Shown piece by piece: positions 1 through 7,306 of a DNA stretch of 46,650 nucleotides; position 1 is the first letter of the stretch; each line of letters begins with the position of its first letter. Below the pieces are notes generated by a model, which was given only the letters and a program-made list of their open reading frames with translations, was not told the DNA's origin and ran no database searches. The stretch is from Nitrospinaceae bacterium. GTDB taxonomy: Bacteria; Nitrospinota_A; UBA7883; JAJDBK01. The DNA lies in the NCBI GenBank assembly GCA_029261405.1, contig JAJDBK010000026.1, positions 1 to 46,650 on the forward strand, given 5' to 3'. A program made the position numbers and the translations under genes.

Positions 1-2
1 AC

Positions 3-996
3 CTTTCTGATTTAAGCCGTGAGATTGTCAAAATGACAGTTGAGGCGGCTCTCGGCGCTGAGATGGAAGAGCATCCTGGTTACGCCAAACATTCTTCATC
101 GGGCCAAAACACAGGTAACAGCAGAAACGGCTCCTCACGCAAAACACTCAAAGGTGATCACGGTGAGGTGGAGGTCGAGACACCCCGTGATCGTAACGGA
201 GATTTCGATCCGAAGTTTGTGAAGAAGGGCCAAACCCGCCTGACGCATTTTGATGATCAGATTTTATCCCTCTATGCCAAGGGGATGAGCGCCCGCGATA
301 TCGTCTCGGCCTTCCAGGAGATGTATGGCGCCGAGGTGTCGCCGACGTTGGTATCGAAAGTTACGGAGTCGGTTTTAGAGCGTGTGCTTGAATGGCAGTC
401 GCGCCCGCTTGATGAAGTCTATCCCATCGTTTACCTGGACTGCATTGTGCTGAAGGTTCGACAGGACAAACGGGTTATAAACAAGGCGGTCTACATTGCG
501 TTGGGGATCAACCTTGACGGTCAGAAAGATCTATTGGGACTGTGGATTGCCGAGACTGAAGGCGCAAAGTTCTGGTTGTCGATTTTAACGGAGCTTCAAA
601 CCCGTGGCGGCGGACCTGAAAAAAATATATCAGTCGGTAACTGTGGACGAAGCCGAGTGCGAGCTTGAGTCATTCGCCAGACATTGGGATGGCAAGTACC
701 CGACCATCGCCAAATCGTGGCGCAAGCATTGGCCCAACCTTATAACACTCTTCGATTATCCCGACGAGATCAGGCGCGTGATTTATACGACGAACGCCAT
801 TGAATCATTGAACAGCGTTATCCGCAAGGCGATCAACAATCGAAAAATATTTCCACACGATCAATCGGCGCTGAAAGTTGTTTATCTCGCCATCAATGCG
901 GCGGCAAAAAGATGGACACTGCCAATCAGAAACTGGAAACCTGCGCTGAATAGGTTTATGATCGAGTTTGAAAACAGGATGCCAACAAATATGTAA
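3..996 (+). pseudogene. IS256-family (Mutator-type) transposase remnant, internally deleted and frameshifted
   Basis: The reading frame is already open at base 3 and enters from outside the window, so the 5' end is cut off. The first part (to about base 605) shows the IS256 N-terminal region and the first catalytic aspartate in VYLDC. The second part (from about base 603, another frame) shows VAADLKKIYQ and the third catalytic residue, Glu of TTNAIESLN, and ends at TAA 994-996. Where the frames meet, TELQTRG runs directly into VAADL. In intact relatives some 60-70 residues lie between these, including the CVDG segment with the second catalytic Asp. The damage is therefore a deletion that also shifts frame, not a simple frameshift. 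The element cannot make active transposase and would need one in trans to move. Family assignment is from remembered family motifs. Confidence 0.88.
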
Positions 997-998
997 AA

Positions 999-1028
999 GG
1001 GCAGTTACACAGAATTATTTACAGGGTC
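999..1028 (+). repeat. Probable right terminal inverted repeat of the IS256-like element
   Basis: Immediately after the transposase stop is a GGGCAGTTACACAGAATT-type sequence ending in TTTACAGGGTCC. This resembles IS256-family ends, which carry an ACACA-A-A-TTATTTACA core. The matching left end lies outside the window, so the repeat could not be paired. Confidence 0.55.
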
Positions 1029-1067
1029 CGTTTTTGATGAAAGTATCCTGGACGACAGAAAAGGATG

Positions 1068-2555
1068 TTAGAGCATATCGAAGATATCGAGCATTGACGG
1101 ATCGTCGTCCTTGATATCCCCTTTAAAGTCGGCGACGTTGTCGATCTCCCCCCCCTTGTAGTTGAAGACTATGGTGCCGCCGCCAGAGGCGATCCCTTTG
1201 TTGGAGATGATAATCGCCTTCTCCTCGTTAATCACCTTTCCACCCTCGTCGTTGACAGTGACGATACCGGAGTTTAGTGTGACAGCGCCCTCGTTGTGAT
1301 CAACCCTCTTCTGGTTTGACGCAACCTCCCCTTTGTTGGTCCATACCATGAACGAATTGACCGAAACCGAACCTGTATTTATATCGATCATGCCCCGGTT
1401 TTCGTCTATGGTTTTGTTGTTCTCGTCCACCTTGCCATGGTTGACATTGATCGTATTATTATTTACGGAAATGACACCACCATTCTCCTCGATAACACCC
1501 TGGTTGTCATCGACACGGCCACCGCTGTTCTCTGTAATAACTCCGTCTGGGCCGTTTACCGATACGTTGTTATCGTTACTTCTCAAACGTCCGTTGTTCA
1601 GATCTATGTCGCCGATATTCCGATCAATCGATCCGTTGTTCTCTTTTAACCTCAGCAGGTTGTTTTTGATGTCGCCGTTATTCACACTTACGGTTCCGGA
1701 GTTCTGGAACAACCGTTTGTTGTTGATCTCAACGGTCCCTTCCGGGTTATCCTTTATCAGGCCATCGTTGGTAGTTATGGTTCCGTAATTAAGTTCCAGC
1801 AGACCGGTCTCGCCGTTCAATGCGACAACACCACTACGTTCGTTCCGTTTTACAACTCCCTGATTCTCGTCGATGCGCCCCTGGTTTATCTCTACATGGT
1901 TTGTATTCATCTTGATCTGGCAGTCGCTGACCCAGATCATTCCGTCGTTGGTTTGAACGGAACTACGGTCCCCTTCGATTTTCCTGACTACGCTTGAGCT
2001 ATCGATTCTATCTACGGTGCTGTCGTATATGGCGCCATCGACACGAGCGTTTTCCAGGATGATGTCGCTTAACCCGCTAATGCTCTTCCCGTTAAAATTT
2101 CCGGTGTACGACTTGCCGTTAACCTCGTTTAAAAACCCGCCTTCGTCACTGCCATACTTCTCTTTCAGGTAAGCCAGATAGTCCGCCCTGATCCTTCCCT
2201 GCTCATACTTTATCCGGGACATGAACCACGCCGCAAGCTTGTCCTTGGCGGCATTCTGGTTACTGGAAAACTCAAACCTCGACGTTATAAACTTGCGCAA
2301 CGAATAGTTGTTTACATTGTTTGCGCCAAGCTTTTTCGCCTCGAAAGCTATTTTCGTCGAAATTACATGCAACAGGTTGTTCATCCTGGCCTCATCGCCA
2401 GGTCTGCGATACTCCTCCTTGTCCTGCGGAAGTTTATCCGATGAAGACCAGAACGTCAGTTGGTCAAACCTGCAATCGTTGCCGACGAAGGGAGAAGGCG
2501 GGATTATCTCCTCCCAGTGGAAGTCAGCAAAATTACCATCCGAAGCCTGATTCAT
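1068..2555 (-). CDS. Asn-rich heptad-repeat protein, probable beta-solenoid, function unknown
   Basis: A 495-residue protein. Residues 1-190 are non-repetitive and partly charged. Residues about 195-480 are built from a degenerate seven-residue unit, (I/V)xxNxGx, for example IDLNNGR, VSVNNGD and IEENGGV, with Asn at a fixed place and small or hydrophobic residues alternating. Such regular spacing suggests a beta-helix or beta-roll with one or two units per turn; this is inference. The C-terminus is acidic and hydrophobic (DDDPSMLDIFDML). There is no N-terminal signal peptide, no RTX nonapeptide and no membrane segment. It is transcribed toward the IS remnant from a good sigma70-like promoter at 2590-2618. 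A TolC gene and type I secretion genes lie upstream on the same strand, so export by that pathway is possible but unproven. The start ATG has an AGGA 11 bases upstream. Confidence 0.8.
   Translation of the reverse strand: MNQASDGNFADFHWEEIIPPSPFVGNDCRFDQLTFWSSSDKLPQDKEEYRRPGDEARMNNLLHVISTKIAFEAKKLGANNVNNYSLRKFITSRFEFSSNQNAAKDKLAAWFMSRIKYEQGRIRADYLAYLKEKYGSDEGGFLNEVNGKSYTGNFNGKSISGLSDIILENARVDGAIYDSTVDRIDSSSVVRKIEGDRSSVQTNDGMIWVSDCQIKMNTNHVEINQGRIDENQGVVKRNERSGVVALNGETGLLELNYGTITTNDGLIKDNPEGTVEINNKRLFQNSGTVSVNNGDIKNNLLRLKENNGSIDRNIGDIDLNNGRLRSNDNNVSVNGPDGVITENSGGRVDDNQGVIEENGGVISVNNNTINVNHGKVDENNKTIDENRGMIDINTGSVSVNSFMVWTNKGEVASNQKRVDHNEGAVTLNSGIVTVNDEGGKVINEEKAIIISNKGIASGGGTIVFNYKGGEIDNVADFKGDIKDDDPSMLDIFDML
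1115..1973 (-). repeat. Region coding about 35-40 degenerate (I/V)xxNxGx heptads
   Basis: Protein-level tandem repeats within the 495-residue gene. The DNA copies have diverged: Asn, Gly and hydrophobic positions are kept while others vary, which suggests old, selected repeats rather than a recent expansion. Some units carry one-residue insertions, for example around the NGPDG and NSGG segments. Confidence 0.7.
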
Positions 2556-2589
2556 ACTCTGTTTTATTCCTGGACCGAAAATTTGCGCA

Positions 2590-2618
2590 ATTATAGCCGG
2601 TTAAAAAAAATCTGTCCG
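2590..2618 (-). promoter_or_regulatory. Sigma70-type promoter of the Asn-rich repeat gene
   Basis: On the minus strand, CGGACA (4 of 6 to TTGACA) at 2613-2618, a 17-base spacer, then a perfect TATAAT at 2590-2595. The expected transcript start is near 2583, giving a leader of about 28 bases before the ATG at 2555. A second TATAAT on the same strand lies just upstream, within ACTATTATACAC on the plus strand. Confidence 0.6.
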
Positions 2619-2684
2619 TACCTTCTTCGTACTATTATACACACAACTTTTTCGAGGCCTCACAACCGAAGACGGATACATATC

Positions 2685-3371
2685 ATGACATACAAAGATT
2701 CGAATAGAGGCTACAACAGTGGACGCGCCATAAGCATGGCTACTATTATCCTGGTCATAGTTTTTTTGTGGGAAACCCCGTATATATTTCCGTTCAAACT
2801 ACTGGTAGTCTTTTTTCAAGAACTCAGCCATGGGTTGGCCACAGTTTTAACCGGTGGGGAAATAGAAAAAATCGAGGTGAGTCCAAGGCTTGGAGGAGTC
2901 TGCTGGACTATCGGAGGCTCGCAGTTTCTGATATTGTCCGCAGGTTACCTTGGGAGTCTCTTTTTCGGCGCTGGCATTCTGCTGGCTGTCGCTTACAGTA
3001 AACGTGACGCCATGATAACAGCCCTGTTGGGAATATTGATGGTCGTTATTACGGCCATTTATGTAAGGCCAATCGCCGGTTTCGGGTTCGTATTCTGCCT
3101 GACGGGAGGTCTGTTGCTGGTCACGGCCGCCGGGGTTTTACGCCACGAGATTAACGATTTCATCCTGATGACAATCGGGCTTGCAAGTTGTCTCTATGCG
3201 CCTATCGATATTCTCGAAGACATCATATTCAGGACCGTCCCCGGTTCTGACGCCGAAGCGTTGGCAAAGCTCACCAATGTCCCGTCTCAGGCATGGGGCG
3301 GCGCATCGGTTATTATCGCAGTAGTGACAGCGGCGCTGGTTATGCGCAAGGTTATCCTGATAAGATCTTGA
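2685..3371 (+). CDS. M50B-like integral membrane protein with altered zinc motif (QELSH)
   Basis: A 228-residue protein with about five to six hydrophobic membrane segments. The segment FFQELSHGLATVLTGG, followed by a Trp-Thr-x-Gly-Gly stretch and LSAGYLGS, matches M50B-like peptidases, where the corresponding motif is HExxH. Here the first metal-binding His is Gln45, while Glu46 and His49 remain. The protein may therefore be a non-catalytic relative or use another ligand. The ATG at 2685 is chosen over upstream in-frame codons because the residues before it are basic, low-complexity and overlap the divergent gene's promoter. It is divergent from the Asn-rich repeat gene and convergent with the TolC gene 16 bases away. 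Homology is moderately certain; the function is unknown. Confidence 0.7.
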   Translation: MTYKDSNRGYNSGRAISMATIILVIVFLWETPYIFPFKLLVVFFQELSHGLATVLTGGEIEKIEVSPRLGGVCWTIGGSQFLILSAGYLGSLFFGAGILLAVAYSKRDAMITALLGILMVVITAIYVRPIAGFGFVFCLTGGLLLVTAAGVLRHEINDFILMTIGLASCLYAPIDILEDIIFRTVPGSDAEALAKLTNVPSQAWGGASVIIAVVTAALVMRKVILIRS

Positions 3372-3387
3372 CCAATATCGCTAATCG

Positions 3388-4929
3388 TTACTCTTCGATA
3401 CTTATATTGTTTTTCTCCAGAACCATTCCGGTAGCCAGATTAAGTTGGGCGATACCTGTCAGGTAGTCTGTCAGCGACGTTACTTCGTTGGCCTCTTCGA
3501 TGGCCAGGTCGTTCTGATAGCGTAAAATAGTAAAGATCGTAGATGAGCCGATCTCAAATTTTCTCAACTCTGATTGAAGTTTCCGCTCCGAAAGCTCCCT
3601 TGATACACGAGAGGCGGTTATCATCAGCTCTGCGGTTCGGACCCCTCGAACAGCGGTTGAAACGTCCAATTCGATATTTTGCCTGATAGCCTCAAGCCTG
3701 GTTTCCAGACTTTCAAGTTGCAACACGCTTTTAACCGCCCTGTTTTTCGCGTTTCGGTTGAAGATAGGATACTCAGCAAGCAGACTGATGGAAAAATCGA
3801 AATATTTACCCGCCATGCCATCGCTGATGGAGTCACTCATTGTTCCTTCAAACTGTCCGACGGGAACATTACCGATATAATCATGGTTTTCCGGGCCTCT
3901 TGTACCGTAGAGGTTTGCGCCAGCATTAAGATTCAGTGTCATCAATCTGCGATCCTCCAGAAATTCGACCTCGCGCCGTTTGCTGTCGATCGACAAGAGA
4001 GTCTGCTGATATACCGGACGTTTCTTTACTGCTGTTTCGGTTAATCTATCGATATCAAGATCGATCTTTCTGTAGACCGGTTTTTCCGTTGCTTCAATGG
4101 TCGCAGGACCGCCAGGCTGTGCACCCGGCCTGTTTATAAGTGATTTCAATGCGTCTTGAGTGTCGCCTATCTTTCTGTCTATATCGATAAGATCAATCTC
4201 ACGTATAGCGACAAGAGATTTGGCGCTTGCTATCTCTGACTTTGCCAAAGCGCCAACTTTTACCTGTAATTCAATTTTTCGGAGAAATTCCACCGTCCTT
4301 GCCAGCGACTCCACCAACACCTTACGGCGCATGTTAAGCGAAATCAGGTTCCAGTAGACCAGATTGGTCTTCGTAATCGTCTCCTGAACAGCTTGGGAAA
4401 ACTGGTGATCGGATATCATGGCGTTGTTCCTGGAGATCATTATCCCTGTGACATTTATGTCGGTACCGGCCCCTCTTAACAACGGCTGTGTAACGGACAA
4501 GGTTGCGCTCGGTTTATACACCGGGTCGATCTTGTTGAGCGTTGTATCGGAATCCGCCTCCGAAAGGCCGAGAGACAACTCGTAACTTGCACCGGTTTTG
4601 ATGGTCTGACGAACTCCGAGAGAAACAAACTTTTCGCCAAAGGATGTGTCTTCGTTGGTGTTCAGGCTATCGTAATAATTTGGGGACTTGCCATTGGACC
4701 ACCCGACCTCGGCAAACATGGTTGCATCGAAATCCGATTCCGATATACCGATGTTCTTTTCCACGATTTTTGGATCGATCCTGTCGATCACGATTTCATA
4801 GTTGTTTTTCAAGGTTGATACAATGCTTTCGGACAGGGAGAGAGGTATCCTTTCCGGCTCCCCCGCAAGAGCCGTATTCCCGAAAAGAACAATTACCGAC
4901 AGGACAAATATCTCTAAGGTGTATTTCAT
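3388..4929 (-). CDS. TolC-family outer-membrane efflux/secretion protein
   Basis: A 513-residue protein beginning with a clear Sec signal peptide; probable cleavage is after Ala-Leu-Ala near residue 22, with no lipobox Cys. Two OEP-type halves follow, about residues 40-250 and 290-505. They contain the long amphipathic helices of the periplasmic barrel and a beta region with SVTQPLLRGAG, typical of TolC homologues. TolC trimers form the outer-membrane channel of type I secretion systems and efflux pumps. The HlyD adaptor and ABC genes at 9.2-14.7 kb are the only candidate inner-membrane partners in the window. It lies downstream of the sulfotransferase on the same strand with a 178-base gap, so it may have its own promoter. 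The precise substrate cannot be read from the sequence. Confidence 0.9.
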   Translation of the reverse strand: MKYTLEIFVLSVIVLFGNTALAGEPERIPLSLSESIVSTLKNNYEIVIDRIDPKIVEKNIGISESDFDATMFAEVGWSNGKSPNYYDSLNTNEDTSFGEKFVSLGVRQTIKTGASYELSLGLSEADSDTTLNKIDPVYKPSATLSVTQPLLRGAGTDINVTGIMISRNNAMISDHQFSQAVQETITKTNLVYWNLISLNMRRKVLVESLARTVEFLRKIELQVKVGALAKSEIASAKSLVAIREIDLIDIDRKIGDTQDALKSLINRPGAQPGGPATIEATEKPVYRKIDLDIDRLTETAVKKRPVYQQTLLSIDSKRREVEFLEDRRLMTLNLNAGANLYGTRGPENHDYIGNVPVGQFEGTMSDSISDGMAGKYFDFSISLLAEYPIFNRNAKNRAVKSVLQLESLETRLEAIRQNIELDVSTAVRGVRTAELMITASRVSRELSERKLQSELRKFEIGSSTIFTILRYQNDLAIEEANEVTSLTDYLTGIAQLNLATGMVLEKNNISIEE

Positions 4930-4958
4930 TTAATCATTCCCCGATTTAATAATTCCCC
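4930..4958 (-). repeat. Two 13-bp direct repeats abutting the TolC-type gene start
   Basis: On the minus strand GGGGAATTATTAA (4946-4958) and GGGGAATGATTAA (4930-4942) follow one another with 3 bases between, a 16-base period and one mismatch. The proximal copy directly abuts the ATG and supplies a GGGGA Shine-Dalgarno-like sequence. The arrangement could be a chance duplication or a binding site for a regulator. Confidence 0.45.
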
Positions 4959-5107
4959 AATAACAAACGGACCGACGCCCGGTTGACGGCAAGGGGTGTA
5001 TATGATCTTTCCCCAATCCCGACCTCTACAGCAAAGCGGCGAGATTAACCGCTATACCTGAATCAGAACACTCCCGCGCCAGGCTGAGACAGGCCGGAAG
5101 AGTATTA

Positions 5108-6985
5108 CTAATTATCTTTTAATCCGAGCGCTTTTATTAATGGCGCCAATTGCGGTTCAAAACGCTTCCAGCGCTCTACCGAGTTTGTATATATAGGTTT
5201 CCGCACCTGAGCGGCGCTTGCGGTGCTGACCGATCTTTTCGTTTTGTAAAAAGAGAGACACGCCGGGTCCCAGTCCAGTCCACAATAATCGAGCATACGT
5301 CTCGATTGTCCCTCCTGGTCAGCTACAACATCCTCATACCTGACATCAAGTATCCTTCCTGGAAACACCTCGCGCCAATGCCGCATAAGACGCTGATAAC
5401 TGCAGTAATATACTCCTAATTCGGTAAGATCGTAAGTAAAATCTTGCGATCCTGTAAAGAGCTTCTGGAAGCAGGAGAGACATGTGTCCACGGGGTTGCG
5501 AGTGGAGTGAATTATCCTAGCGCCCGGCAATACGGCGAGGATCAGGCCGATATAGTGAAAGTTGCCCGGCATCTTGTTCGTGATGTAGCTTGCGGCTCCC
5601 ATCTTTTCACGAAGCGAATTAAGATAGTTATATCCCAACCGTTGCAAAGCCTTTTCCGGAAGGGATAAAAATCCTTCCGGATACTCTTTTGATTCTCTTG
5701 ACAGACTCTTTAAAGCGCCGGAGATATGCCGGTTGAAGTTATTGATTTCGCCAGCGGGGCAGACCTCCTGATGACTTGCGAGAATCTGTTCTATCAGGGT
5801 CGTGCCGGAACGTGGCATCCCCAGAATAAAAATCGTATCACCTCCGAGTGTACCGCCGATATCGACACTTCCCCTCGGAAAAGATCTTATTATCCTGTCT
5901 ACGAATTCATTGTGGTTGGAATTGTCAAACTTTATAGTGGAACGATGCAGGGAGTTTCCCTTAAGGAGATAAGAGAACGATTTTTCGTAGTTACCGAGGT
6001 CTTCATGCGTCTTTGCCAGAGCATAAAACAGGTGTTTGCTCCTGTTCACATTCGGATCAGGTTTGGCGGCCATCCGCTCCATCAATTTTACATCGTTCGT
6101 ATACTTTTTATGCTTGGTAATATCGGCCAGGTACCGTCTTATGTGGGTTTTATCAGGAGATTTTCTCAACGCTATCCTGTACGAGATTCTGGCTTCTTTC
6201 AACTTGCCCAAGGCCTGAAACGCGGAACCCAGGTTGGAATGGAATTCCGCATTGGCCCAATTCCCCCTGACAGCCTTTATATATGAGATTACGGCTTCAT
6301 CAATACGTCCAATCTCCTGCAATACGGTACCGAGGTTGTTATTGGCGTTCGGGTTGCCCGGATACAATTTGACAGCCCGTTCGCAGTGAAACAGCGCCCC
6401 CTCCAGATCACCGACTGATTTGAGCGCCCAGCCAAGGTTGCTATGGGCTTCTTTATGTTCCGGGTCAAGGTCGATGGAGCGCCAGAAACAACGTATTGCC
6501 CGCTCAACTTTTCCAAGCCTCATCAAGGCCGAACCGAGGTTACATTGGGTATCCGCATGTTCAGGTTCGATAACAAGAGCGCGGCTGAATAATGGGGCCG
6601 CCTTGGCTACAGCGCCTCTTCGCATTTGGACATTGGCCAGGTTTCGGTACGATTCCGCCAGGTCAGGACGTAACCAGAGGGCCGTTTTTAACTGGTAGAC
6701 AGCTCGGTTGTATTTACCCATATCGCTTAAGGTCTTGCCTGCGCTGGTATGGATTTCGGCGCTATCCGGGTTCAGTTCCAGCGCCTTGGCGTATGAAGCC
6801 AGAGCCTTTTTGTAACGACCGAGGAAGGAATTGGCCTTGCCGATATTGTAATACGAGTCGGCGACAAGGTTTTTGCCCTTGATGGACAGTTTGAAAAGCC
6901 TGATGGCCTGTTTGTAGTTCCCGGCCTCAAGCAGATTTCGACCTTCACGAAATTCATCCAAGGCTGTTTGTACACTATCTGTCAT
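5108..6985 (-). CDS. TPR-repeat sulfotransferase
   Basis: A 625-residue protein. Residues 1 to about 285 are tandem 34-residue tetratricopeptide repeats (units such as AHSNLGWALKSVGDLEGAL), likely for substrate or partner binding. Residues about 375-610 are a PAPS-dependent sulfotransferase domain. The 5'-phosphosulfate loop is GMPRSGTTLIEQIL with Arg392, and the 3'-phosphate region follows HSTRNPVDTC. A C-terminal VERW motif is also present. The family transfers sulfate to sugars, lipids or tyrosine in other settings; the acceptor here is unknown. An in-frame GTG at 7042 would extend the protein by 19 residues. However, the strong promoter at 7052-7080 puts transcription start at about 7045, so the ATG at 6985 is preferred. 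The position between the TolC gene and a glycosyltransferase suggests modification of surface glycans or an exported glycoprotein. Confidence 0.88.
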   Translation of the reverse strand: MTDSVQTALDEFREGRNLLEAGNYKQAIRLFKLSIKGKNLVADSYYNIGKANSFLGRYKKALASYAKALELNPDSAEIHTSAGKTLSDMGKYNRAVYQLKTALWLRPDLAESYRNLANVQMRRGAVAKAAPLFSRALVIEPEHADTQCNLGSALMRLGKVERAIRCFWRSIDLDPEHKEAHSNLGWALKSVGDLEGALFHCERAVKLYPGNPNANNNLGTVLQEIGRIDEAVISYIKAVRGNWANAEFHSNLGSAFQALGKLKEARISYRIALRKSPDKTHIRRYLADITKHKKYTNDVKLMERMAAKPDPNVNRSKHLFYALAKTHEDLGNYEKSFSYLLKGNSLHRSTIKFDNSNHNEFVDRIIRSFPRGSVDIGGTLGGDTIFILGMPRSGTTLIEQILASHQEVCPAGEINNFNRHISGALKSLSRESKEYPEGFLSLPEKALQRLGYNYLNSLREKMGAASYITNKMPGNFHYIGLILAVLPGARIIHSTRNPVDTCLSCFQKLFTGSQDFTYDLTELGVYYCSYQRLMRHWREVFPGRILDVRYEDVVADQEGQSRRMLDYCGLDWDPACLSFYKTKRSVSTASAAQVRKPIYTNSVERWKRFEPQLAPLIKALGLKDN

Positions 6986-7051
6986 AGCTTGAAATGAATT
7001 CGCCCCTATCGCAAAATGTATCGTATACCAGAGATAAAACACTACTGATAA

Positions 7052-7080
7052 AATATAGATGGAGGCGCCATCTATGTCAA
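7052..7080 (-). promoter_or_regulatory. Strong sigma70 promoter with embedded operator-like palindrome
   Basis: On the minus strand TTGACA (7075-7080), a 17-base spacer and TATATT (7052-7057) form a near-consensus promoter for the sulfotransferase. An inverted repeat, ATAGATGG (7055-7062) and CCATCTAT (7068-7075) with 5 bases between, fills the spacer and overlaps both hexamers. That geometry is typical of a repressor operator. The regulator is not identifiable here. Confidence 0.65.
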
Positions 7081-7306
7081 GACCTGAATGGTAAAACTGG
7101 TGGTATACAATAGATAATCACATCCTGCGTCAATTGTCAGGATATATCCTAATTCCGCAATAACCACATGCCCCCGATTCGAATAACTATTTGGTCCGCC
7201 ATATGTTAAAAGCGTTGTATAATCCACATTCGCATGGGTCAAATATCTTATAAATTGAGATAACCCCCTTAATGCCGGGGGCGCCTGACAAGGTTTGAAT
7301 TTACAA

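Noticed and set aside
604-996. Separate 130-residue gene in the IS remnant
   Set aside because: It is the C-terminal part of the same transposase in another frame, without its own start signals.
7264-7281. CCCCC/GGGGG hairpin 25 bases before the glycosyltransferase-methyltransferase start as an attenuator
   Set aside because: The stem is only 5 bp, with no T run or alternative pairing seen.
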